A DNA stretch of 5,450 bases, taken from positions 1 through 5,450 of the forward strand of contig JASLXW010000293.1 in assembly GCA_030740135.1 (NCBI GenBank), given 5' to 3'. Positions 1 through 5,427 of the stretch are shown piece after piece. The stretch is from Nitrospinota bacterium (GTDB lineage Bacteria; UBA8248; JACPRG01). A model generated the notes under the pieces. That model had not been told where the DNA came from and ran no database searches. It saw only the letters and a list, made by a program, of their open reading frames with translations. Numbering within the stretch: position 1 is the stretch's first letter; each line of letters begins with the position of its first letter. Position numbers and translations under genes: made by a program.

Positions 1-70
1 CCAATTCTCCCTTATTTCAAACCCGCTCTTAATAAAAAGAACTGTATTATATCAAAATAGATAATGTTTG
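1..70 (+). promoter_or_regulatory. A+T-rich leader, possible promoter region of the DUF1326-DUF2182 operon
   Basis: This stretch is far richer in A and T than the coding DNA that follows, as expected of a promoter region. A -10-like hexamer TATTAT lies at 45-50, about 65 bases before the preferred start codon at 115. No convincing -35 element sits 16-18 bases upstream of it, so an exact promoter cannot be assigned. The call rests on base composition and position only. The left window edge cuts the region, so upstream elements may be missing. Confidence 0.3.
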
Positions 71-114
71 TCGCAAATTACGCATTGAATCGACCCACCC
101 CGGAGCGAGGGAAA

Positions 115-750
115 ATGGCGAACATTCCGTGGACCATGAAAGGCCCGTCGTACGGGACCTGCAACTGCAACTGGGGGTGTCCGTGTCAATTCGACGCCCC
201 GCCCACCGACGGAACCTGCCGGGGCTTGGACGTGATGAGGATTGACGAGCGGCGATTCGGCGACGTCCGCCTCGACGGCCTTTACTGGGTGATGACGGTG
301 AACTGGCCCGGAGCGGTTCACGAGGGGAACGGCTCCCAGCAGGCCATCATCGACGTGCGCGCCGACGACAAGCAACGCGAATCACTCGTGAAGATCCTCC
401 ACGGAGAGGAAACCGAGCCGGGCGCCACGATGTTGCAGGTGTACAACGCCACCATGACCACGGTGCACGAGCCGCTTTTCGAGCCTATCGAGTTTGATTG
501 CGACATCGAAAAGCGCACGGCACGCCTGGAGGTGCCGGGAATGATCGCGTCGGTGGGGGAGCCGATCCGCAACCCCGTGACCGGGAAGGAGCACCGGGCG
601 CGCGTCATTCTCCCGGACGGGTTCGAGTACAGCGAGGCCGAGTACGGCAGCGGGACGACCCGGGCCACGGGCGCGGTTCCGCTCGACTTGAAGAACAGCT
701 ACGGCCAGTTTGCAATGCTCCACCTGACGCAGAGCGGTCCGGTCCGGTAG
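115..750 (+). CDS. DUF1326 domain-containing protein with N-terminal Cys cluster
   Basis: This encodes a 211-residue soluble protein of the DUF1326 family (COG5588), whose biochemical role is not established. The signature is at the N-terminus: after MANIPWTMKGPSYGT come Cys16, Cys18, Cys22 and Cys24 (a CxCx3CxC cluster), then Cys35, with a lone Cys129 later. Such a cluster could bind a metal or act in thiol chemistry; this is inference. No signal peptide or membrane segment is visible, so a cytoplasmic location is likely. The reading frame is open from an ATG at 64, but the ATG at 115 is preferred because the family signature starts directly after it and a purine-rich GGAGCGAGGG (102-111) precedes it. 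The 17 extra residues from 64 do not look like family sequence. The DUF2182 gene follows 58 bases downstream on the same strand, a pairing I recall as recurrent for these two families, so the products probably work together. Confidence 0.85.
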   Translation: MANIPWTMKGPSYGTCNCNWGCPCQFDAPPTDGTCRGLDVMRIDERRFGDVRLDGLYWVMTVNWPGAVHEGNGSQQAIIDVRADDKQRESLVKILHGEETEPGATMLQVYNATMTTVHEPLFEPIEFDCDIEKRTARLEVPGMIASVGEPIRNPVTGKEHRARVILPDGFEYSEAEYGSGTTRATGAVPLDLKNSYGQFAMLHLTQSGPVR

Positions 751-808
751 GGGCTGTGGGGCGCGCAAGCCGACGAGCGGGACATTTCGCAACGCAAAGG
801 ATAATTTC

Positions 809-1579
809 ATGAGGGGCGATTCCGCGCTTGAGGCCATCATGAAGCGCGACCGGGTCGTGGTGTTGACCGGGCTCGCCGGCGCGACGACGGTCGCCTGGAT
901 CTACTTGGGCGTCGCGGCCGTCGGGATGGCCGAGATGCCGGCGGCCATGGCGCAGATGAAACCGTGGGGCGCCGCCGACCTTTCACTGATGTTCCTGATG
1001 TGGGCGGTGATGATGGCGGGGATGATGGTCCCGACCGCGGCCCCCATGATTCTGCTCTTTGCCCTCGTCCACCGCAAGAGCCGGGCGGACGGCGGGCCGT
1101 TCATTCCCGCCGGCGTGTTCGCCCTCGGCTACGTCCTCGTCTGGACGGCCTTCAGTCTGATCGCCGCGGCGCTGCAATGGCGGCTGAACGCCGCCGCGCT
1201 CCTCTCGCCGATGATCGTCAGCACGAGCGCCGTCCTCGGAGGTGTGCTCTTCCTTGCAGCGGGGGCGTATGAGTGGACGCCTCTGAAGCACGCCTGCCTG
1301 AAGCACTGCCGCTCGCCCTTCCAATTCATCATGCATCGCCGGCGGGCCGGGACGGCCGGGGCCCTGCGGATGGGCCTGGAGCACGGGGCCTACTGTCTGG
1401 GTTGCTGTTGGGTCCTGATGGGCCTGCTGTTCGTCGGCGGGGTGATGAACCTGTTGTGGGTGGCGGCGATCTCCGTCTTCGTCCTGGCGGAGAAGGCGGC
1501 CCCCCGCGGCGACTGGGCGGCCCGCCTCAGCGGCGCCGCGATGGCGGCGGCGGGGGTGTTCCTTCTCTTGTCCGCGTGA
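809..1579 (+). CDS. DUF2182 domain-containing integral membrane protein
   Basis: This encodes a 256-residue inner-membrane protein of the DUF2182 family (COG5486, described as predicted metal-binding membrane proteins), of unknown function. Hydrophobic segments lie at about residues 18-41, 57-87, 101-123, 133-153, 196-227 (possibly two helices) and 241-255. The conserved family features are the Met-rich helix with MMAGMMVPTAAPM (68-80), a loop with HACLKHC (161-167), and EHGAYCLGCCW (191-201). The Cys and His residues next to membrane helices suggest metal binding or redox chemistry, but no substrate can be named. The ATG at 809 is chosen because AAAGGAT (796-802) lies at normal spacing. An in-frame ATG at 839 (MKRDRVVV) is a possible alternative and would remove 10 residues. 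It lies 58 bases behind the DUF1326 gene with no terminator between them, so co-transcription is likely. Confidence 0.87.
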   Translation: MRGDSALEAIMKRDRVVVLTGLAGATTVAWIYLGVAAVGMAEMPAAMAQMKPWGAADLSLMFLMWAVMMAGMMVPTAAPMILLFALVHRKSRADGGPFIPAGVFALGYVLVWTAFSLIAAALQWRLNAAALLSPMIVSTSAVLGGVLFLAAGAYEWTPLKHACLKHCRSPFQFIMHRRRAGTAGALRMGLEHGAYCLGCCWVLMGLLFVGGVMNLLWVAAISVFVLAEKAAPRGDWAARLSGAAMAAAGVFLLLSA

Positions 1580-1851
1580 CCTTCCGCTCGCCATCCAAAC
1601 GCAGGGCGTCCCGGCCGGCGAGCCTCCCCTGAAAAACACGGCCTCTCAGTTTGTCCAACTGCGCCGGCAGACGGCGCAAGGGCGCACGGCCGCGCGACGT
1701 CACCCTGATGAACTCAACAACCGACTCGGGATCGTCAGCGCGGTGCGGAGCTCTCCCGAAAGAGAACAGCGCGCAAATCGCCGGCCAATGCTTACGCATG
1801 ACCATTGAGATAGGATTGAATCCGGTTCCGGAATGACTCCATCCATCCGTC
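1580..1851. other. Convergent intergenic gap, no gene seen
   Basis: This lies between the stop codons of the converging DUF2182 gene and the VOC dioxygenase gene. Short open frames exist on both strands, but none resembles a known family, has a good ribosome binding site, or shows protein-like composition. An inverted repeat GCTCGCC (1586-1592) / GGCGAGC (1617-1623) with a 24-base loop lies just after the DUF2182 stop, but no T-run follows. A short palindrome TTCCGGAA (1825-1832) lies close to the VOC stop. Neither is a convincing intrinsic terminator. Confidence 0.6.
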
Positions 1852-2748
1852 TCAATTCGTCAGGACTTCAAAGACATCCCGCGAGGCGCCCCCCAGGAGG
1901 ATCACCGTATTTTCCGACGGATCGTCCACGAAAATGGCGTCGCTCTTGCGCTTGAAAACCGCGCCGGCGGCCTCCAGACGGCCCTCGAGCCGGCCCAACT
2001 CGGCGGCGTCGGGGACGCACACGGTGAAAGACCGCAAACCCGCGGCGTTTTCGACCAGAGGATTCCTCATCCTCTCCGCCCAGACGTTGATGCCGAGGTG
2101 ATGATGGTAGCCGCCCGCGGACAGGAACAACGCCCCCTGGCGGTATCGGGCCTGCACCTCGAACCCGAGCGCATCGCGGTAAAACGCCGCCGATTTCTCC
2201 AGATCCGCCACATGGAGGTGGATGTGGCCGATGGAGGCCCCTTTCGGAAGACAGTCCCACGGCCCCTCGCCCGAGGCCGCCTCACTCAAAAGATCATCCA
2301 GGTCCAACGGGTCGGTCGTCATCGTGACTTTACCTTCTCGCCTGGGCCAGTCCAAGCGCGGCCGATCCCGATAGAGCTCGATGCCGTGTCCGTCGGGGTC
2401 GTCCAGATAGAGCGCTTCGCTCACAGCGTGGTCCGAGCATCCCCCCAGCGGGTAACCCGAATCCCACAGCCGCTTCAAGGCGCGGGCGAGATCGACCCTT
2501 TCCGGATAAAGAACGGCGAAGTGATAGAGACCGGTGTTTCGCGAAAAATCCGCCTTCGCCCCCGTAAGTTCAGTCAGGAGCAGGATGGGCGAAGCGCCGT
2601 CCGCCGTCAGGGAGGCCCGATCAGCCGATTGTTCAAGCAACCTGAACCCGAGGACGTCCCGGTAGAAATCCAACGAGCGTTTCATATCCGAAACCGTTAC
2701 ATGGACGGGTCCGAGCTTGGTGTCGGGATGCAACGAATACGTGGACAT
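1852..2748 (-). CDS. catE: VOC-family dioxygenase, CatE-like catechol 2,3-dioxygenase (putative)
   Basis: This encodes a 298-residue protein with two vicinal-oxygen-chelate (glyoxalase/dioxygenase) domains, residues about 12-127 and 172-285. It recalls Bacillus subtilis CatE throughout: GLYHFAVL (73-80), DHAVSEALYLDDPDG (106-120), GIELYRDRPR (122-131), GHIHLHV (174-180) and SAGGYHHHLG (210-219). CatE-type enzymes open the catechol ring beside the hydroxyls (extradiol, Fe-dependent) in the cytoplasm, and length also matches. In the N-terminal domain His16, His76 and Glu124 occupy the classical His-His-Glu metal positions. In the C-terminal domain His175 and His215-217 are present, but the usual third ligand position appears to be Ile283. 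Substrate is therefore uncertain; another extradiol substrate or a resistance/lyase role is possible. The start is the ATG at 2748. A very purine-rich GGGGAGGGG lies upstream (2762-2770) at slightly long spacing. An ATG at 2758 is out of frame. The acyl-CoA synthetase gene lies 197 bases upstream on the same strand. Confidence 0.85.
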   Translation of the reverse strand: MSTYSLHPDTKLGPVHVTVSDMKRSLDFYRDVLGFRLLEQSADRASLTADGASPILLLTELTGAKADFSRNTGLYHFAVLYPERVDLARALKRLWDSGYPLGGCSDHAVSEALYLDDPDGHGIELYRDRPRLDWPRREGKVTMTTDPLDLDDLLSEAASGEGPWDCLPKGASIGHIHLHVADLEKSAAFYRDALGFEVQARYRQGALFLSAGGYHHHLGINVWAERMRNPLVENAAGLRSFTVCVPDAAELGRLEGRLEAAGAVFKRKSDAIFVDDPSENTVILLGGASRDVFEVLTN

Positions 2749-2761
2749 CGTTGTTCATGAA

Positions 2762-2770
2762 CCCCTCCCC
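2762..2770 (-). promoter_or_regulatory. Ribosome binding site of the CatE-like gene
   Basis: On the minus strand this reads GGGGAGGGG, a strong Shine-Dalgarno-like purine run, 13 bases before the ATG at 2748. The spacing is longer than ideal. The nearer ATG at 2758 is only three bases from the run and opens a different frame with no recognisable protein, so it is not the start. Confidence 0.5.
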
Positions 2771-2854
2771 TTTCGGCCCCTTGCCCCGATAGCAAGGCTG
2801 AACCACGCGCCTTTCCGCGCGGCGAGAACCGGTCATTGAAGTCCTGACCGAGAC

Positions 2855-2945
2855 TACAAAATATTCAAATTACAATCCAATATAATAGGTGTTTATTCAA
2901 TATGTTATGGTATATTATCTAGATATTGCATCATATCTTTTTTGC
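2855..2945. promoter_or_regulatory. A+T-rich spacer, probable promoter region for the CatE-like gene
   Basis: A block of very high A+T content stands between the acyl-CoA synthetase stop and the CatE-like start. It contains many -10-like strings on both strands, for example TATTATATT read on the minus strand at about 2879-2887. It also contains a perfect 10-base palindrome TATCTAGATA (2916-2925) and a second short inverted repeat AGATAT/ATATCT (2921-2926 and 2933-2938). No pair of -35/-10 boxes with good match and spacing can be singled out. The position favours an independent promoter for the minus-strand CatE-like gene, with the palindromes as possible operator sites; that is inference. Confidence 0.4.
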
Positions 2946-4367
2946 TCAGTTGGACCCCTCGGATTCAGGGGCGCCCTGAGACGTCTTGCGGAATTCAGCC
3001 AGGTGATGCATGGCGCCCAGCGTCCGGGCGGCGAGGGCGGTCGTAGCGTACATGGGAAGACGCGTGTCCTCCACCTCTCTGAGCCAGTTCCTCTTCACCG
3101 CACCTCCCATGCCGACCAGGAGGACGGGTTTTTCGGGATGCTTGGCGATTGCGTCGCCGAATGTCTCTGCAACACCGTCGAAATCGGAATTCGGCACGAC
3201 ACACAGGATGTAGAGGACAGCGTCCACGCCCGGATCGTCCAACACCGCGGCCAGGGCTTCCCCATGCGTCTTTTTGTTCTCGTGTCCCTGCGCCACGCCG
3301 ATGTCGGCCGGGTCAAAGACCGGCTGCCAGTCCGGCAAGAGGTTCCCCACCCTCCGCCGTGTCTCGGCCGAAAGCCGCGCCGGCACCAGCCCCTCCTCGG
3401 TCAGCTCGTCGACGGCCAGGACGTTGCTCCCCCCGCTGTAGGAGAGGACGGCCACCCTTCCCCCCGGCGGGAGCGGCTGGCGATCGAACCCCAGGAGAAA
3501 CGCGAGAAATTCGTCCAGGTTCCGGGCGCGAACGACGCCGCTTCGGGCCACTCCTTCGCGGACCAACGCCTCGTCCGTAGCGACCCTGCCCGTGTGCCGC
3601 GAGGCGGCGTCGGCCCCCTGTGCTGTGCGGCCGGACTTGAGAAGAATGACGGGCTTCGTCCGGCTCACATCCTGGGCCTGGGAGAAGAACAGCTCGGGGC
3701 GGCGCATCCCCTCGACATGGATTCCCAGAACACCCGTCTTCGGGTCCTGCGTGCAATATTCCAGAAAGTCCACCTCGTCCACGTCCATCATGTTGCCGAA
3801 GCTGACGTTCTTCCCAATTCCGAGGCGCTGGCTCTCCCGATGCATGAGCTCATCGCCCAGGGCGCCGGCGAAGATCCCCCACTGCCCCATGAGACTGATG
3901 GGTCCGTCCTGCCAATCAGTGAAAGGGATGAAGGTTGCAACGAGATCCTGCGGACGGTTCAGGAGCCCGATGGTGTTGGGACCGAGACAGCGAATCCCGG
4001 TGAGGCGGGCGATCTCCTCCAATTCGGCCTGAAGGCGTCTTCCCTCCGGGCCGATCTCCGCGAAGCCGGCTGAAACGATGACCGCCGCGCGCACCTTACA
4101 GGCGCCCGCCTCTTTCAGGACGGAAGACACGGACTGTCGGGGAAGAACCAAAAAAGCCAGGTCGAGTTCCCCCGGAATTTCGGAAATGGAAGCGAAGGCC
4201 TTACGGCCCAGGATTTCTCCGCCGCGTGGATTGACCGGATGGACGGCCCCGCTGAACCCGTTCCCGATGATGTTCTTGAGGATGATGTGACCGGGCTTCA
4301 CCTCCGATGCCGAGGCGCCCACGACGGCTATCGAACGGGGCTCCAAAAAGGGGCTGAGGGCCAACAT
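2946..4367 (-). CDS. Acyl-CoA synthetase (NDP-forming), alpha-type subunit
   Basis: This encodes a 473-residue cytoplasmic protein of the NDP-forming acyl-CoA synthetase family (acetate-CoA ligase, ADP-forming, alpha type; COG1042 N-terminal part). These enzymes convert acyl-CoA, phosphate and ADP to acid, CoA and ATP, or the reverse, through a phosphorylated histidine. Residues 1-140 form the CoA-binding Rossmann domain (SIAVVGAS 12-19, HPVNPRG 43-49, GPNTIGLLN 129-137). Residues about 155-290 form the first succinyl-CoA-synthetase-like domain, with LLKSGRT (242-248) and the catalytic His258 in SRHTG (256-260). Residues about 300-455 form the second ligase domain (VLSYSGGSNVLAVDEL 307-322). 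Length fits a stand-alone alpha subunit. The ATP-grasp beta subunit needed for activity is not in the window. The usual SQSG element appears as MGQWG (160-164). The frame is open back to 4523, but the ATG at 4367 is chosen: family sequence begins there and GGAGAGG precedes it by 10 bases. Substrate cannot be told; acetate, propionate or aryl acids are possible. Confidence 0.88.
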   Translation of the reverse strand: MLALSPFLEPRSIAVVGASASEVKPGHIILKNIIGNGFSGAVHPVNPRGGEILGRKAFASISEIPGELDLAFLVLPRQSVSSVLKEAGACKVRAAVIVSAGFAEIGPEGRRLQAELEEIARLTGIRCLGPNTIGLLNRPQDLVATFIPFTDWQDGPISLMGQWGIFAGALGDELMHRESQRLGIGKNVSFGNMMDVDEVDFLEYCTQDPKTGVLGIHVEGMRRPELFFSQAQDVSRTKPVILLKSGRTAQGADAASRHTGRVATDEALVREGVARSGVVRARNLDEFLAFLLGFDRQPLPPGGRVAVLSYSGGSNVLAVDELTEEGLVPARLSAETRRRVGNLLPDWQPVFDPADIGVAQGHENKKTHGEALAAVLDDPGVDAVLYILCVVPNSDFDGVAETFGDAIAKHPEKPVLLVGMGGAVKRNWLREVEDTRLPMYATTALAARTLGAMHHLAEFRKTSQGAPESEGSN

Positions 4368-4377
4368 GGTTTGTGCG

Positions 4378-4384
4378 CCTCTCC
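4378..4384 (-). promoter_or_regulatory. Ribosome binding site deciding the acyl-CoA synthetase start
   Basis: Read on the minus strand this is GGAGAGG, 10 bases ahead of the ATG at 4367. It supports this start over the upstream in-frame ATG at 4523, whose extra 52 residues (rich in Arg, Lys and Trp) do not resemble the family. Confidence 0.6.
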
Positions 4385-4448
4385 AGTGACGGCAACGTTT
4401 GGATCGTTCAGAATCAAATTTTCCGGCCCTCAGGCCACCGTTCTCGGA

Positions 4449-4479
4449 GAGAGGATTATTCGCCAGGCGATTTCCTCTC
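4449..4479. repeat. Nested inverted repeat 1
   Basis: Outer arms GAGAGGA (4449-4455) and TCCTCTC (4473-4479) match perfectly. Inside them lies an almost concentric palindrome TCGCC-A-GGCGA (4460-4470). In single-stranded form this would give a two-part hairpin with an internal loop. It lies 82-112 bases upstream of the acyl-CoA synthetase start. It could be an operator, a leader hairpin or a decayed element end. There is no T-run, so a terminator is unlikely. Confidence 0.5.
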
Positions 4480-4509
4480 CGGATAGGTGGCACAGTATGC
4501 TTTTCCCAT

Positions 4510-4544
4510 ATCCATGAGGGCAATCCGGATTCCAGGCCATGGAT
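4510..4544. repeat. Nested inverted repeat 2
   Basis: Outer arms ATCCATG (4510-4516) and CATGGAT (4538-4544) match perfectly and surround an almost concentric 10-base palindrome AATCCGGATT (4522-4531). It has the same two-tier layout as the repeat at 4449-4479, with centres about 62 bases apart, but a different sequence. The role is unknown; operator or element remnant are both possible. Confidence 0.5.
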
Positions 4545-4657
4545 TTGAAGTGCGTTGTTTGCATGCCTCCGATCTGCCGACGGGACTTTCCGCGGAGCAG
4601 GAATAAACCAAGAATCTCTGGCAGGGTATCACAACTTTTTTTATTCAAGGCAACAAC

Positions 4658-4673
4658 GGGTCGCAGGGTCGCA
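4658..4673 (+). repeat. Tandem 8-base repeat next to insertion-sequence end
   Basis: GGGTCGCA occurs twice without a gap (4658-4665 and 4666-4673), ending six bases before the proposed left end of the IS3-type remnant. It may be chance, replication slippage, or a trace of an insertion event. IS3-family target duplications are usually only 3-5 bases, so it is not a standard target duplication. Confidence 0.4.
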
Positions 4674-4679
4674 TTAGAG

Positions 4680-4803
4680 TGACCCGGCTTGGTGGACACC
4701 TGATTATTTGGGAGTAAAGGAGGCGTTCACGATGCCGCAGTCTCATCCACGATATCCGCAGGAGTTCCGCCGCCAGATGGTTGAGTTGGTCCGGGCGGGG
4801 CGG
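4680..4803 (+). mobile_element. IS3-family insertion sequence remnant, left end and start of orfA
   Basis: TGACCCGGCTTGGTGGACACC (4680-4700) looks like the terminal inverted repeat of an IS3-type element: it begins with TG and contains a GGTGGACAC core. After a short leader comes an ideal Shine-Dalgarno, AAGGAGG, and then the ATG at 4732. The next 24 codons (YPQEFRRQMVELVRAGR at about residues 8-24) match the N-terminus of IS3-type OrfA proteins, the start of the transposase helix-turn-helix. After codon 24 the match ends abruptly and cytochrome sequence begins. The rest of orfA, orfB and the right inverted repeat are not in the window. No exact element name can be given, and the left boundary is inferred by pattern rather than alignment. 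Confidence 0.65.
4717..4723 (+). promoter_or_regulatory. Ribosome binding site of the orfA fragment
   Basis: AAGGAGG lies eight bases before the ATG at 4732, a near-perfect Shine-Dalgarno. It fixes the start at 4732 rather than the TTG at 4708. It belongs to the insertion sequence but now drives the chimeric reading frame. Confidence 0.7.
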
Positions 4804-5072
4804 GAGGTCTTCGAGGTCAAGGGCTGTGCCCGATGTCACCGCAGTGCGGTGGAAGAGAAGTTGAAAGGGAAGGGGGCGGGTCCCGCTTGGCCGGCAAGAA
4901 ACTCCATACGCCCACCGGGGTGGTCGCGGAGATGTGGAATCACGGTCACAAGATGGAGGAAGAGGTCCGGAAAAAAAGCATGACACGGCCCAACATCAGC
5001 GGGCGGGAAATGGTGGACCTGGTCCCCTATATCCGATCCATTCAGGGAAGATCTTCGCTCGTCAACCAATGA
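4732..5072 (+). pseudogene. OrfA-cytochrome c chimera, frameshifted
   Basis: Codons 1-24 are the N-terminus of an IS3-type OrfA. From codon 25 the frame continues straight into a class I cytochrome c domain: EVFEVKGCARCH, with heme-binding Cys32, Cys35 and His36 (4825-4839). At GCGGGTCCC the intact frame (which would end near 4983) loses family resemblance. Shifting by one base at about 4885 recovers LAGKKLHTPTGVVAEMWNHG and later SGREMVDLVPYIRSI, ending at the TGA at 5070-5072. One missing base between 4885 and 4886 (GAC instead of GC) would restore the GPDLAG string typical of these cytochromes. MWNHGHKM probably carries the axial Met. The native export signal has been replaced by transposase sequence, so even with the frame repaired, periplasmic heme attachment would not be expected. 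The join sits in a G-rich stretch (CGGGCGGGGCGGG, 4792-4804), which could have served as microhomology. A sequencing or assembly error remains possible for both the shift and the join. Confidence 0.72.
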
Positions 5073-5101
5073 TGTGTTCTTATCAATCGGATGGATCAAT
5101 A

Positions 5102-5110
5102 GGGAGGAGG
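5102..5110 (+). promoter_or_regulatory. Ribosome binding site of the EB_dh-like gene
   Basis: GGGAGGAGG directly abuts an ATG at 5111 but lies six bases before the in-frame ATG at 5117. The spacing favours 5117 as the true start. The alternative would only add Met-Ala. Confidence 0.65.
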
Positions 5111-5116
5111 ATGGCT

Positions 5117-5422
5117 ATGATCGCTCAGGAAACAGGATGGAAATGGGGAATTGCCGTTCTGGCCGTGTCCTTGGCAGTCGGATGGGTGACGCCCGATGCG
5201 CTTGCCTTCAAAGACCTGAAAGCCACCCGGGTGGACCGGGGACCCAAGATCGACGGAGCCGTGGACAAGGTCTGGCGCAAGTCGCGCGCCCAGAAGGTCG
5301 TCGTCCAAGGGGGCGCGATCGGCAAGGTGACGGTGTCCCTCAAGGTCCTTTACGACAACGACTACATCTACTTGAGTTATTACCGAAAGTTTTGGATTGA
5401 GGTCATGAAAAAGGCGGCGTAA
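5117..5422 (+). pseudogene. Secreted EB_dh/CBM9-like heme-binding domain protein, truncated
   Basis: A 101-residue product begins with a Sec signal peptide: hydrophobic core about residues 11-23 and a likely cleavage after Ala-Leu-Ala (28-30). The mature part shows GPKIDGAVDKVW (42-53) and VLYDNDYIYL (77-86), the opening strands of the ethylbenzene-dehydrogenase-type (EB_dh) or CBM9-like fold. In molybdoenzymes such as ethylbenzene dehydrogenase and chlorate reductase, this fold forms the periplasmic heme b gamma subunit. These domains are normally roughly 200 residues or more; here the family pattern stops at about residue 87. The last dozen residues (YYRKFWIEVMKKAA) are unlike the family and more A+T-rich in their DNA, suggesting a break by deletion, insertion or recombination. 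It follows the cytochrome remnant by 44 bases, consistent with one former respiratory operon. An unusual short secreted protein is the alternative reading. Confidence 0.6.
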
Positions 5423-5427
5423 CCTTC

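Larger units (their letters stand above)
4385..4679. other. Divergent non-coding region with nested inverted repeats
   Basis: No recognisable gene lies here; the short open frames on both strands look random. It should hold the promoter of the minus-strand acyl-CoA synthetase gene, although I cannot pick a convincing -35/-10 pair. Two nested inverted repeats (4449-4479 and 4510-4544) are listed separately. A run of seven T (about 4635-4641) has no hairpin in front of it. The right end, just before the insertion-sequence end at 4680, carries a perfect 8-base tandem duplication. Confidence 0.55.

Noticed and set aside
64..114. Earlier ATG at 64 for the DUF1326 gene
   Set aside because: The 17 extra residues do not resemble the family, the site is in the A+T-rich leader without a ribosome binding site, and the ATG at 115 has purine-rich sequence before it and directly precedes the family signature.
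1586..1623. Inverted repeat GCTCGCC/GGCGAGC after the DUF2182 gene as terminator
   Set aside because: The loop is 24 bases long and no T-run follows.
983..1639. 218-codon open frame on the minus strand
   Set aside because: It is antisense to the DUF2182 gene, and its product is rich in Arg, Gly, Pro and His with no recognisable domain.
1651..1836. 61-codon open frame in the convergent gap
   Set aside because: No ribosome binding site, no family resemblance, and competing open frames of similar quality on the other strand.
2921..2943. Terminator-like AGATAT/ATATCT stem followed by six T on the plus strand
   Set aside because: The stem is almost all A-T pairs and no plus-strand gene ends here. 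On the minus strand, where the upstream gene ends, the T-run would be on the wrong side.
2889..4073. 394-codon open frame on the plus strand
   Set aside because: It lies opposite the acyl-CoA synthetase gene, whose minus-strand product matches a known family over its full length. The plus-strand translation looks random, as is common opposite GC-rich genes.
4488..4500. Sigma-54-like TGGCAC...GC sequence
   Set aside because: The GG and GC are 10 bases apart instead of the required 12, so it does not fit a functional -24/-12 promoter.
4934..5116. Longer upstream extension of the EB_dh-like frame from 4934
   Set aside because: It overlaps the cytochrome remnant in another frame, and the signal peptide with a strong ribosome binding site places the start at 5117.
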